Positions 23,219 through 32,818 are shown, counted from the first letter of the stretch. The stretch is 64,000 bases of DNA from Alopecurus myosuroides (GCA_028641055.1 CM054062.1:25912808-25976807); one strand, 5' to 3'. Made by a program: numbers and translations. Notes: generated from the sequence alone by a model not told the origin.

Positions 23219-26200
23219 CTATGTATAGTAGGGACGTAGCTGAGCCACGTTCCATGGTCTTTCTCTTTCTTGCATAGATGAAGTGGTATGAGCGGTGTCA
23301 TTAACCGTAGCCGACTCTTCCCTTGCATCTATCAAGTAATATGATTCATTGTGCAGATTCCGGCTTATGATGAATGGTCCTTCCCATGGTGGGGATAACT
23401 TGTGTTTTCCTTCCTTTGATTGTACCAGGCACAGAACCAGGTCTCCTTCCTGGAAGACCCGGTTTTTCACGCGCCGACTATGATATCTCTGCAGATCCTG
23501 CTGGTATATGGCTGATCTCTCCAAAGCTTGTTCCCTGTGTTCTTCTAACATATCCACGGCGTCCTGCCGGGTCTTCTCGTTCTCCACCTCAACGTAAGCC
23601 GATACTCGAGGCGAGTCATGGATGATATCACTTGGTAGCACCGCTTCTACACCATAAACCATGAAAAACGGTGTCATCTGAGTAGATCTGTTAGGTGTAG
23701 TGTTGATACCCCAAACCACTGAAGGTAACTCCTCAACCCATGCTCCAGCAGCTCTGATACATGGGACTCGCAATCGTGGCTTTAATCCACGAAGTAACTC
23801 CTGATTTGCCCTCTCCACTTGTCCATTGGCTTGTGGATGAGCTACGGAAGCTATATCAAGCCGGATTCCGTTATTACCACAGAATTTCTCCATCTCGCCA
23901 AGGGACATGTTGGTTCCATTGTCGGTAATTATACTGTGAGGATACCCGAACCGGTAGATAATCCTTTTCAGGAACTTAACTGCCGTAATCGCTTCACAAT
24001 TAGTAACTGACATAACTTCAACCCACTTGGTAAATTTATCGATAGCCACCAAGAGATGTGTCTTTTTGCAAGGTGACACGTGAAAGGGGCCAACCATGTC
24101 CATACCCCAAACGGCAAAAGGCCAGGTCAAAGGAATTGTTTGCAACTCCATAGACGGCACATGGATTTGGCGGGCATACCTTTGGCATCCGTCGCACCTT
24201 GCCACCAAGCGCTCCGCATCTGCTAAGGCTGTGAGCCAGAAGAAACCGTGCCTATATGCTTTGGCCACAAGGGACCTTGTGGATGCGTGATGCCCACATT
24301 CGCCTTCGTGGATCTCTTTCAGGATTTGCCGGCCTTCTTCTGGTGCTACACAGCGCAAAAATACTCCTGCAGCGCTCCTTTTGTATAACTCCCCATTGAT
24401 GATGGAATAACCTTTTGCTCGCCTCATAACTTTCCTTGCTAGTACCTCTTGCTGTGGTAACTCGCCCCGTGATAGGTAAGCCAGAAACGACTTTGTCCAC
24501 TCGGGAACAGTGCGTATTGTGGCCACGAGCTCCAAATCCGGGTCTTTGTTAGCCAGTTCTTCCTCAGACTCGGTTTTAACTGACGGCCGCCATAGCTCGT
24601 CCATGAACACATTGGGTGGAACCGGCTCTCTGCGCGAGCCGAGTCTAGCGAGTGCATCTGCTGCCTCGTTTTTTCTTCTATCTACGTGCTCCACCTCATA
24701 CCCGAAAAAACACCCGGCAACCCGGTCTACCTCTCTGCGGTATGCTGCCATAGTTGCATCTTTTCTATCCCAAGTTCCCGAGACCTGCTGTACCACAAGG
24801 TCCGAATCTCCATAGCACCGTATCCTCTTAATGTTCATCTCCTTGGCTATCTTCAATCCATGCAATAATGCCTCATACTCGGCCACGTTGTTGGAACAAT
24901 CAAAGTGAATATGCAACACGTAGCTCAACTTGTCTCCTTTGGGTGATGTGAGCACCACTCCAGCTCCTGATCCCTCGTATTGCTTGGAACCATCAAAGTG
25001 CATTATCCAAGACTCGGAACTTGGAGTCATTGTGGGCATGCCTGTGTGAGTCCAATCATTAATGAAATCCACTAGAGCTTGAGATTTGATTGCTGACCTG
25101 GGCTCGTAGTTGATGTGATAATCTCCCATCTCGATCGCCCACTTGGCTATTCTACCTGTTGCATCCGAGTTTCTGATGATATCCGACATTGGTATAGAGC
25201 TAACCACTGTTATGGGGTGTTCCTGAAAATACGGCTTCAATTTCCGGCTGACCATGAAGACCCCGAAAACCAACTTCTGCCAATGTGGGTAGCGCTGCTT
25301 TGCTTCTGATAACACCTCGCTGACATAATAAACCGGCCTATGGACCGGGTGATCTTTTCCATCCTCCTTGCGCTCAACGACAACCACTGCGCTAACCGCT
25401 CGGGGCCCCACTGTAACGTATAGTAACATGGGCTCTTTAGGACCCGGGGCTGCTAGGACTGGTGCCTCAGATAGCTGCTTTTTTAGTGCCTCGAACGCCT
25501 CATCCGCCTCTTGGTCCCAAACGAATTTATCAGATTTCCTCAAGAGCCGGTACAAGGGTATTGCTTTCTCTCCGAGTCTTGATATAAACCGGCTCAGCGC
25601 TACTACGCAACCCGTAAGCTTCTGAACATGCTTCAGGTTTTCCGGCTTTTTCAGACCCTGGATGACTTTGATTTTTTCCGGGTTTACTTCAATCCCTCTC
25701 TCTGAAACAATAAACCCGAGTAACTTCCCTGCTGGGACTCCAAATACACACTTTTTCGGGTTAAGTTTCATCTGGTATCTTCTCAGGTTCTTGAATGTTT
25801 CCTTCAGATCACCAATAAATGTCTCTGCTTTTCTGGTTTTGATCACCACGTCAGCCATGTAAGCATGAACGTTGCGTCCAATTTGGTCCTCAAAGCACTT
25901 CTGAATGCACCGCTGATAGGTTGCGCCGGCGTTGTTCAATCCAAAAGTCATGGTTTTGTAACAAAAGGCCCCAAAAGGGCTTATGAACGATGTTTTCTCC
26001 CAATCTTCCTTCTTGAGCTTGATCTGATGATACCCGGAATATGCATCCAGGAAACATAATAGGTCACTTCCAGCCACTGCATCTATGATCTGGTCTATTC
26101 TTGGAAGTGCAAACGGATCCTTTGGGCAATGCTTGTTGAGACTCGTATAATCAATGTACATCCTCCACTCATTGGTCTTTTTCATCACGAGAACCGGATT

Positions 26201-26842
26201 TGCCAACCACTCCGGGTGAAATACTTCCATGATAAAGCCGGCTGTCAACAGCCGAGCAATTTCTTCGCCGATAGCCCTTCTTATTTCCTCATTCATCTTT
26301 CTCAGTCCCTGCTTCACGGGCCTGGACTTGGGATCAACGTGCAAACTGTGCTCTGCCAGCTCTGTAGGGATACCCGGCATATCGCTAGGCGTCCAAGCGA
26401 ACACATCCTGATTTGAACGAATAAACTCCACAAGTGCTTTTTCCTGCTCATCGTCCAAGTTAGATCCTATGGCAAATTGCTTGGAGGGATCACGTTCGAC
26501 GAAGGCCACCATCTTGGTATCTTGCGCTGCTTTGAATTTTGCTCTCTCATCCTCAGTGTTTGGCCTCTTCAGCGCTGTCCTGTCATCCGGGTCTACTTGA
26601 GACCGGTAATACTTAAGCTCCTCCTTTCTACAGGCTTGTTCTGCCATTGCCGCATCTCCTTCGTCACACTCAGCCGCTATATCCCGGCTCCCATGTATGG
26701 TGATGGTCTGCTTAGGACCTGGGATTTTTAGCTGTAGGTACACGTAACACGGCCTGGCCATGAACTTGGCGTAAGCCGGCCTCCCAAACAGCGCGTGATA
26801 AGGACTGCGCAACTTCACCACTTCGAACGTGAGCCACTCCAC
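23219..26842 (-). CDS. Inner Tat pol: RT, dual RNase H, integrase
   Basis: A 1207-residue open frame that continues the gag frame after two stop codons. Residues 1-50 end the protease region (HALFGRPAYAKFMARPCYVYL). RT spans about 185-380: first catalytic Asp in FLDAYSGYHQI (D266), but the catalytic box reads Y328-M-A-D331, so the first Asp of Y-x-D-D is Ala. The first RNase H (about 440-580) lacks the usual first Asp (YVTVGPRAVSA). An archaeal-type RNase H follows, with D617, E655, D679 and D729. Integrase has an HHCC finger (H845, H851, C883, C886) and a D915, D974, E1010 triad with D-D35-E spacing. The C-terminal part ends in WEGPFII and RPWNVAQLRPYYT. Normally the frame yields the replication enzymes. 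This copy is probably RT-dead. The ATG at 26842 is only where the frame reopens, not a natural start. Confidence 0.92.
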   Translation of the reverse strand: MEWLTFEVVKLRSPYHALFGRPAYAKFMARPCYVYLQLKIPGPKQTITIHGSRDIAAECDEGDAAMAEQACRKEELKYYRSQVDPDDRTALKRPNTEDERAKFKAAQDTKMVAFVERDPSKQFAIGSNLDDEQEKALVEFIRSNQDVFAWTPSDMPGIPTELAEHSLHVDPKSRPVKQGLRKMNEEIRRAIGEEIARLLTAGFIMEVFHPEWLANPVLVMKKTNEWRMYIDYTSLNKHCPKDPFALPRIDQIIDAVAGSDLLCFLDAYSGYHQIKLKKEDWEKTSFISPFGAFCYKTMTFGLNNAGATYQRCIQKCFEDQIGRNVHAYMADVVIKTRKAETFIGDLKETFKNLRRYQMKLNPKKCVFGVPAGKLLGFIVSERGIEVNPEKIKVIQGLKKPENLKHVQKLTGCVVALSRFISRLGEKAIPLYRLLRKSDKFVWDQEADEAFEALKKQLSEAPVLAAPGPKEPMLLYVTVGPRAVSAVVVVERKEDGKDHPVHRPVYYVSEVLSEAKQRYPHWQKLVFGVFMVSRKLKPYFQEHPITVVSSIPMSDIIRNSDATGRIAKWAIEMGDYHINYEPRSAIKSQALVDFINDWTHTGMPTMTPSSESWIMHFDGSKQYEGSGAGVVLTSPKGDKLSYVLHIHFDCSNNVAEYEALLHGLKIAKEMNIKRIRCYGDSDLVVQQVSGTWDRKDATMAAYRREVDRVAGCFFGYEVEHVDRRKNEAADALARLGSRREPVPPNVFMDELWRPSVKTESEEELANKDPDLELVATIRTVPEWTKSFLAYLSRGELPQQEVLARKVMRRAKGYSIINGELYKRSAAGVFLRCVAPEEGRQILKEIHEGECGHHASTRSLVAKAYRHGFFWLTALADAERLVARCDGCQRYARQIHVPSMELQTIPLTWPFAVWGMDMVGPFHVSPCKKTHLLVAIDKFTKWVEVMSVTNCEAITAVKFLKRIIYRFGYPHSIITDNGTNMSLGEMEKFCGNNGIRLDIASVAHPQANGQVERANQELLRGLKPRLRVPCIRAAGAWVEELPSVVWGINTTPNRSTQMTPFFMVYGVEAVLPSDIIHDSPRVSAYVEVENEKTRQDAVDMLEEHREQALERSAIYQQDLQRYHSRRVKNRVFQEGDLVLCLVQSKEGKHKLSPPWEGPFIISRNLHNESYYLIDAREESATVNDTAHTTSSMQERERPWNVAQLRPYYT

Positions 26843-26860
26843 CCGGAAATTATCCTTTGA

Positions 26861-26950
26861 TTATCCAAAAGCAACCTCCAAGGTAATCTTTCCTTCAGGG
26901 CACGCTGAGTGACCCGGCACGATCCCGTGAAAAACTGTTGAACTTTTCTA
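26861..26950 (-). other. Two in-frame stops between gag-protease and RT of the inner element
   Basis: TAG at 26948-26950 and TAA at 26861-26863 lie in the same frame as both gag and pol. The 28 codons between them encode recognisable protease sequence (TVFHGIVPG, GKITLEVAFG). The gag and pol of this element were therefore one continuous frame, and the gap is caused by nonsense mutations rather than a programmed frameshift. Confidence 0.85.
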
Positions 26951-29413
26951 TAGCTGAGACTCCTTGAGACCCATGCGTAAGAAGGTTTCCCAATATAGGA
27001 TGTTGATGCTGCTTCCACCGTCCATTAAGACCTTTTTCAGCTCATAACCATTAACCTGTGGCGCAACCACCAATGCTAGGACTCCCGGGTGTTCTATTCT
27101 TTCCGGGTGATCTCTTCTGCTCCACGTTACATCTTGCTTGGACCACCTCAGGTATCTCGGGACAGCCTTGGAAACCGAGTTTACTGCCTTCTTTAGTATC
27201 TTTCTATCCTTGTTAGAAGTTCCTGTGGTGTGAACGTGGTATTGGCCCAATTGCTTGGGGTTGGCTTGGAAACCTCCAACTCCTCCCTGGTTATTACCCG
27301 GATTCCCAACTCCCGGGTTACCCGCTGGGGGTGGGCCGTTTCCCGGGTTTCCACCCGGACCCGGTCCTCCTCCCCGGCCTGCACCTCGCATAGCCTTGTT
27401 CACTTCCTCGTTCTTCCATCTCTGCAAATCCGCACATTGCTCCAATGAGTGGTTAGCCGGCCTTCCGTTCCTGCTGTGTTTCGGGCACGCCATTCTGAAG
27501 ATATCCCAGTTGTTACCCAGCCTTGGTGGCCCTTGATAATTTCCTCCGTTATGATTTCCTGCGTTGAAATTTCCTTCTGCCCTGGGCCTTGAAGACCCGG
27601 CTTCTGTGCTGGCGACAAATTCGGAATTCCCCTCGAACGGGCGCTTGTTCTGGTTGTTCCCATTGTTACCTCCATGGTTACCCGGCGTAGATCCATTGCC
27701 GGTTCTTCCATTATTGCATGTATTTACTTTTGCTTTCTTGTCATCAACGTCCTCTTCCGTGGTATCCGTTGCAGCATGTTTGTTGCACGCATCCATTAGT
27801 TCTCCCATTGTAACCTCTGAAGCGTTCCGACTGGATTTCATGCGAGTTAATTTCTGCACTAAAGGCGTATACTTGCATGTCTTGGCCATAGCCTGCAACG
27901 CGTCCTTCGGCTGAATATCTGTACATGAATGCAATATCTCCATAACCCGGCGCACCAAGCTGCGCATCGACTCTCCCTTCTTTTGCACACACCGTTCTAG
28001 ATCGTCGATAGTAAACAACTTCCTGCATGTTCTGTGAAAGTGCTTGATAAACGCGGTTTTCAACTCACCCCACGACTTGATAGATCCTTCCGGTAAATTG
28101 TTGAACCACAACTTTGATGCTCCTTCCGACATCATTAAATACATGAACTTGGCTTGAAGGTTTTCAGACGCGTTGCGAATCGACATAGCCATCTCATAAC
28201 TGCTCAACCATGTTTCTGGATCCATAGTCGGCTCATAATTCACTACTTTACCCGGTTCCTTGAATTTATCCGGGTAAGGCTCAGCCCTGATGTTATCCGT
28301 CAGACACTTGGGCCCAGCGAGATTAGTCGGTACTGGCCTCACTCGGGAAACATGCGATCCTGCGGGGGGTACGGCTGGACGTGGCGCTACTGCTGGTCCG
28401 TGCACCGCAGACCCGGCCGCGGCTCTCCTGGCTATGGAACTATCCACAATAGCTTGTGCTGCTGATACTGCTGGTGCTGCTTCAATGCGGGGAGGAGGCG
28501 GCATTTGCTGCTGCTCTGCCCTCCGTCGCGCTGAACTTGTTTGAATATTGCCGGCGTTGCCATGTTGCTGGTTGATATAAGGTGTACCATGCATTCCACT
28601 CCTATTATCCGGGTAATTAACCTGCTGAGCCACCGCCGTATGCAGCAAATCGATCGCCCGCCGGGTCTGCTCCGCATGGGGTGACTCTCTTACGGGGATC
28701 TGATTTAATGCTAACGTTGCGGAATACACGTTATCCATGGGGTTATTGAAGTTACCTGGTGGCGTACGAAATCGTGATGGTGGTGGTGGTGCCGTGTTGC
28801 CGACAGGGGCCCCAGTCTGTAGCGTGGGTAACCCGGCCTGCGCGTTAGCCGGTTGTCCTGCTCCAGTTGCCGGCTGATGCACAGTTTCCTGATTCACAGC
28901 TGGAATCGGCTGATCCTGTGGTGTGATGAATAGTGCGTTAGGGTTTATGACTCCGCCCATCGCCGGTAATCTTGTCTGGTATCTCTGGTGCACCCTGCTT
29001 GTCTCAGCCCGGAGCCGGTTTTCCAGCGTGTCCAGCTCCCGTTGGCGCGTGGCTACCCCTTGCTTTTCTGCTTCCACATCCCTTCTTTCTTGCTCCAGCG
29101 CGCGGCGTGCTACCTCCAAGTCCCTGGCACGTGCCGCGGCGTTTTCTGGGGTTATCACAGTAGCTAACACTGTTGGATCCAAGCCAATATTGTTACTGAA
29201 CAGGGCCGGGTGTTGCGGATTCGAAGGACCCGCCCCTAGCGTCCTGTTAGCCAGGAACCCAAACATATCTGCCTGCAGCTCGCTATCCGCCGCTCGGCTG
29301 GTGACTGAAGCCGACTCTCCGTCAACCCGGGTCAGGACCGGATTTCCGTCAGCCGGATTTTGCTGCTGGGCCAATGCTTGCGCCGCTCCGACCGCGGCCG
29401 TAGTCACGTTCCC
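26948..29413 (-). CDS. Inner Tat gag and protease active-site region
   Basis: About 820 codons, open between the stop at 29414-29416 and the stop at 26948-26950. The N-terminal 300 residues are Ala/Gln/Pro-rich with a charged helix (about 85-145, RDLEVARRALEQERRD). The retrotransposon gag domain lies at about 395-545 (WLSSYEMAMSIRN, LWFNNLPEGSIKSW). An Asn/Gly-rich linker follows, then a knuckle of form C-x2-H-x8-H-x4-C (C641, H644, H653, C658). The protease active site, VLMDGGSSINILYW, has its Asp at 796. The frame has no ATG at its upstream edge, because it belongs to a longer frame starting in the LTR. Gag packages the RNA and protease cleaves the polyprotein; the split by stops leaves protease without its C-terminal half. 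Confidence 0.9.
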   Translation of the reverse strand, partial: GNVTTAAVGAAQALAQQQNPADGNPVLTRVDGESASVTSRAADSELQADMFGFLANRTLGAGPSNPQHPALFSNNIGLDPTVLATVITPENAAARARDLEVARRALEQERRDVEAEKQGVATRQRELDTLENRLRAETSRVHQRYQTRLPAMGGVINPNALFITPQDQPIPAVNQETVHQPATGAGQPANAQAGLPTLQTGAPVGNTAPPPPSRFRTPPGNFNNPMDNVYSATLALNQIPVRESPHAEQTRRAIDLLHTAVAQQVNYPDNRSGMHGTPYINQQHGNAGNIQTSSARRRAEQQQMPPPPRIEAAPAVSAAQAIVDSSIARRAAAGSAVHGPAVAPRPAVPPAGSHVSRVRPVPTNLAGPKCLTDNIRAEPYPDKFKEPGKVVNYEPTMDPETWLSSYEMAMSIRNASENLQAKFMYLMMSEGASKLWFNNLPEGSIKSWGELKTAFIKHFHRTCRKLFTIDDLERCVQKKGESMRSLVRRVMEILHSCTDIQPKDALQAMAKTCKYTPLVQKLTRMKSSRNASEVTMGELMDACNKHAATDTTEEDVDDKKAKVNTCNNGRTGNGSTPGNHGGNNGNNQNKRPFEGNSEFVASTEAGSSRPRAEGNFNAGNHNGGNYQGPPRLGNNWDIFRMACPKHSRNGRPANHSLEQCADLQRWKNEEVNKAMRGAGRGGGPGPGGNPGNGPPPAGNPGVGNPGNNQGGVGGFQANPKQLGQYHVHTTGTSNKDRKILKKAVNSVSKAVPRYLRWSKQDVTWSRRDHPERIEHPGVLALVVAPQVNGYELKKVLMDGGSSINILYWETFLRMGLKESQL

Positions 29414-30040
29414 CTAATTGAGATTGGTTGCAGGGGCCGTGTAGACCGCGACCTGGCGCGCAATGCTTGGCGAAGACTCATACTCCTCCTCATCGCAGCT
29501 ATCTTCCTCGTACCGGTCCTCCAGCAGGTGCAAGATAGACTCAGTATCATCTTCTCTTATGACCTGGCCACGCGGGGTCCATGCCGGCTCCTCCGGTTGT
29601 TCCCTCTTTGTGGTGGATTCTTCTATCGGGTCCACCATCCCGACCGACTCTTCTCCGTCCGACTGAACGTGGGTGGCCTCTCCTGACACAGAATCAAATC
29701 CAAGATCGTCAGGGATTGAACCGAACGCACGTACCATGCGGACGAAGACATTGACTCGGCCGATTGTGACGACAGATCCGCATTCGAGCAGATCCGACTC
29801 TGGCCCCCAGCCAAAATCGTCCACCATCTTCTTTCCTTCAGGGTTGGTGTAGATCTCGCCGATGACGAGGTTCTTCATGTTCTCCCGAGCTTCTCCCGTG
29901 ATGTAAACACCCTTGGACGTAGGCCCCACGGTGGGCGCCAACTGTCGTGGGATAATCACGGCAGACGTTACCGGGGGTAACTTGTCTTGGGGCAAATCGA
30001 CTCTGGTGTTTGGGAGAGGGTTTAGCTCAAGGGAAACCAT
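29414..30040 (-). CDS. Inner Tat 5' ORF, begins inside the 5' LTR
   Basis: A 208-codon frame from ATG 30038-30040, inside R-U5 of the 5' LTR, across the primer-binding site to TAG 29414-29416. The same frame continues into gag, so it looks like the N-terminal extension of the gag polyprotein. Downstream of the PBS it contains ITGEARENMKNLVIGEI, a patch with VTIGRVNVFVRMV and an acidic C-terminal third. The LTR TATA box at 30184-30191 lies upstream of the ATG, so the start would be inside the transcript. An alternative start at the Met of MKNLVIG would avoid coding through the PBS. No known domain is recognised beyond its position. Confidence 0.65.
   Translation of the reverse strand: MVSLELNPLPNTRVDLPQDKLPPVTSAVIIPRQLAPTVGPTSKGVYITGEARENMKNLVIGEIYTNPEGKKMVDDFGWGPESDLLECGSVVTIGRVNVFVRMVRAFGSIPDDLGFDSVSGEATHVQSDGEESVGMVDPIEESTTKREQPEEPAWTPRGQVIREDDTESILHLLEDRYEEDSCDEEEYESSPSIARQVAVYTAPATNLN
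29921..29941 (-). other. Primer-binding site of inner Tat element
   Basis: Adjoining the 5' LTR, the minus strand reads TGGCGCCCACCGTGGGGC. This fits a tRNA 3'-end complement beginning TGG as used by Tat-type elements. I do not assign the tRNA. Confidence 0.75.
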
Positions 30041-30413
30041 GGTGATATGCGATCTGGTAGCCGGCAATCAAGTCGCCGAGTCTCCGATCTGAATATACTA
30101 TCTCAACTCTCGTGTTACAATGGATACTCGATATCTCGTAATCTTTATCTCGTAAGCTTGTCTAATCTAACCCTAGGGACCGGCTTATATAGTACCCGGA
30201 CCCCCTAGCTTACTATCCAAGGCGTGCTCGGAATCCTACCCGGACACTGCTTACAAACCCTAAACTTCCTTATCGGAACCCACAATCCAGGTTACGAGGC
30301 CTTCACTCCTGGGCCTTCTAGAAGCTCCTTTTCCCTAAGCCGAGTCTTGCGCAGCGTCCTTTGGGCCGAATTACACCTTGGTGTTAGCATACCGGGTTAT
30401 CATCCCTCCATCA
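29943..30413 (-). repeat. 5' LTR of inner Tat element
   Basis: 471 bp with TG...CA ends. The promoter is inferred from TATATAAG at 30184-30191 (minus strand). The U5 part begins the reading frame described for the 5' ORF. Followed on the plus strand by the TSD GGAGA (30414-30418). Confidence 0.95.
30184..30191 (-). promoter_or_regulatory. TATA box in the 5' LTR of inner element
   Basis: TATATAAG on the minus strand, in the context ACTATATAAGCCGG. It should drive the genomic gag-pol transcript, with a start near 30155-30160. Confidence 0.55.
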
Positions 30414-31375
30414 GGAGATGACGTTTGCGTCGGCGATGCGAGCGATCTTGTTGCTCGTTTGGCTGAAGCGTTGTAGGTACTGGCGAAGTGTTTCGCCAGG
30501 CCGTTGGCGTATGCCGCGGAGATTATTGTACGAGAGGGGGCGCTCGTAGGTGCCCTTGAAGTTGGCGACGAAGCGAAGGCACAACTCCTCGAACGACCTG
30601 ATGGAGTCTTCTTGTAGATTCATGAGCCAGACAAGGGCTAGACCCTTGAAGGCCATGGGAAACCAGTTCGCCATGCACTTGTCACCCCCCTTTGCAGCTC
30701 CTACACTGAGGCAGTAGAGCTGCAGGAAGTCGAGGGGAGGGGTAGTGTCGTCGTAGCGAGATGGTAGCTTGGGGTTGAACTTCGGCGGCCAGCAGACCGT
30801 GCGAAGCTGCTTGGTGAACGCGAGGGCGCCGCCGACATAGACGGTTGCTCGCGTGAGGTCGGCCGGGCAGTTGCCCGGCCAGCTCTGGCGAGGTCGCGGA
30901 TGGTGCGGCGCTCGCATTCATGGCAGAGCTCGATTTGAACGTGCGCATCCGGCGGGGTGCACAGGATCTGGAAGCTGTTTCCGCTCTTCTCAGGCACCTT
31001 AGTGGTGGGTGCCTTGTCAGTGAACTTGGTGCAGGGGTTACCATGCACCGGCGAGGTTACACCGTGAGAAGGGGGCAGCTCGTCATGAGCTGCCGCACTC
31101 CTATGATGACCGGTGTCGCCTCCCCGCGGCTCCCGTGGGGGGACATTTGCAACGGTGGCCAGCTCCTGGAGTTGGGCGAGCCATGCGGCGTGTCCTTCAG
31201 GTGCGGGCGGGTGCGTAAGCAGCTCCTGGACGAGCAGCAGGGCCGCTGTTGGGGTGGGCTGTCCCTGGTGCCCCTGCGTTCCTGACGGCGATGGGGGAGG
31301 TTGCTGAGACGCGGGCACGTCTCGCTGCGGCGTGTGGGAGGAAGCTTCCTCCTCTGCGCCGTGTTCGCCCCCCAT
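30414..31375 (-). pseudogene. Outer element gag, N-terminal part (upstream of insertion)
   Basis: The N-terminal block starts at ATG 31373-31375 with a Gln/Pro-rich region and LLLVQELLTHPPAPEGHAAW, typical of cereal Tat gag. Near 30910 the frame shifts, and the main gag domain continues in the other frame (VYVGGALAFTKQLRTV, then WLMNLQEDSIRSFEELC and RQRPGETLRQYLQRF). It runs up to the inner insertion and continues at 12407. The frameshift means gag was already damaged or was damaged after insertion. The gag domain itself is well preserved up to the breakpoint. Confidence 0.8.
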
Positions 31376-31528
31376 GCCAGTGGTGTTGCGCCGTGGCGCA
31401 TCGTTGTCGTTGTTGTTGCCGGTTGGCTCAACCTGCCCTCGGAGACGAGCGCGCTAGGAGCGGGTGAGGCGCGGGCTGGTCCGATCGGCCGGTGCCATGG
31501 CGTTGAAGAAAGGAGGGAGCGCCTTAGC

Positions 31529-31548
31529 CTCCTACCTGGCGCGCCAAA
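31529..31548 (-). other. Primer-binding site of outer element
   Basis: On the minus strand TTTGGCGCGCCAGGTAGGAG directly follows the 5' LTR. The TGGCGC core matches the pattern expected for a tRNA primer and sets the orientation. Confidence 0.7.
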
Positions 31549-32385
31549 TGTCGGAGAGAGCTAGCCTGTCCTGGACAGGATAGCTCTTAGAGGTTCGAAC
31601 ACTGGGGTCTAAATGTGTTTCCCTCAGAAGCTTGAGCACGACAACAATGGCGACACAAACAGTTTACCCAGGTTCAGGCCACAAATGTGGTGTAAAACCC
31701 TACTCCTCCTTGCCTGATGGATTGCACTACGTTGGCTACAATACAAAGGCGAGCTTGTGCTCGGAACAGACTACTTGGGCTCTATGATGAATCGATCTCT
31801 TTTTGTCTAAGGGCCGGTGGTGCCCTTCTTATACTGGTGTTTGGAACTCCTTTGCGCTCACTTGGCACGAAAGGGCTACCACAACGTGCGAAAGGGAGGA
31901 GCGTCCCGTACCCCTGCGCCTCCTACGCGGTCCTGATCGCTGGGGGACAGCTCCACCGTCCATGGCGTCACGGTGGCGGAGCCTGGTGACGCACCCTTCG
32001 TCTTGTAGCATGGTCTTGGTCTTCTTGCATCAAAGAGGTAGTCTTTGGGAACCCCTTTGGCCGCCGCAGTTGTCCCCCCGCCCTGTATACATCAGAATGG
32101 CAACTGGGGACAAAGAGGCTCTGCGGTGGTTCCGTCACCGCTCAGAGGAACGGTCAGCAGAGGCACGTGGGTTGCCTCATCTTGAAGGGAGGTACCCAAG
32201 GAGGGGGCGAAGGCAAAGTAGAACCCCTCTCCAGGGCATGAACCGCAGTGGGTAGGCCCACCTGGCAGGTGGGCCTAGGAAAGGAAGCCCCGCCAGGTGT
32301 GGATAAGACCCTTGGCCTTGGGGCTAAATGCTGGGCTGGGCCGCAGCTGTCGCCTCAGGGTACCTTGGTATCCAGAGGCCTGACA
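31549..32385 (-). repeat. 5' LTR of outer gypsy element
   Basis: 837 bp, starting TGTCGGAGAGAGC and ending AGGCCTGACA. About 12% substitution against the left copy in the first 150 bp, plus indels. Followed by the TSD GGTAT and resumed satellite. Confidence 0.9.
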
Positions 32386-32818
32386 GGTATGGCATACCAT
32401 AGATTTGGGTGGGATTGAGACGCTTTGGAGCCCCTCTCCGGAGAAACCCTATGCCCGCTGGAGAAAAAGGCCGGAACTAACTGCTTGGTTATGTTAGGTT
32501 AGGCCTAAGGAACACCCAAGATAATGTTAGGGCCCACCTCTTGGCAAGATTCCCCTCTTTCCGTCAGATCCGGGAGTTTCGGGTTGTAAGTAGTCCTAGA
32601 GCCCACGAGAGATAATCCAACGCCGGTGAAGGCATAACACAAAGATTGAGGGAATATTGGGCATCCAAGACCCATGCCACACTCTAACACACATGTTATG
32701 GCATACCCTACGCTTGGGTGGGATTCGAATGCTCCGGAGCCCCTCTCCGGAGAAACCCTATGGCCGCTGGAGAAAAATGAGAGAATTGCCGTTTTGGACC
32801 CTCTACGTGAGCCGAAAA
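32386..32818. repeat. Satellite array, middle block
   Basis: About 1.2 units of the 358-bp satellite lie between the outer gypsy element and the copia element. The sequence is in the same orientation as 1-5684 and starts mid-unit exactly where the left block stopped (GGTATGGCATACC). The last bases GAAAA are the copia TSD. Confidence 0.93.

Larger units (their letters stand above)
12408..30413 (-). mobile_element. Inner young Tat-lineage Ty3/gypsy element with antisense gene
   Basis: The two 471-bp LTRs (12408-12878, 29943-30413) differ at about 5 positions by eye. The TSD is GGAGA. Order on the minus strand: 5' LTR, PBS, a 5' ORF, gag with protease motif, RT, degenerate RNase H, archaeal-type RNase H, integrase, a spacer, the antisense gene, PPT and 3' LTR. 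The second RNase H and the antisense gene are hallmarks of the Tat lineage (Grande, Retrosat/RIRE2-like). Without the nested solo LTR it is about 13.3 kb. About 1% LTR divergence suggests a recent insertion, some 0.4 million years at the rate often assumed for grasses (1.3e-8). Confidence 0.95.
5685..32385 (-). mobile_element. Outer Tat-like Ty3/gypsy element, non-autonomous
   Basis: Two related LTRs (5685-6538 and 31549-32385), both starting TGTC and ending GACA, are flanked by the 5-bp duplication GGTAT (5680-5684 and 32386-32390). The primer-binding site next to the right LTR and the polypurine tract next to the left LTR put the element on the minus strand. Without the nested insertion it is about 8.7 kb. 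It holds gag and protease remnants (minus strand) and a decayed antisense gene (plus strand), but no RT, RNase H or integrase. The LTRs differ by about 12% over the first 150 bp and by several indels, so it is much older than the element nested in it. I infer that it needed proteins in trans. Confidence 0.9.
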
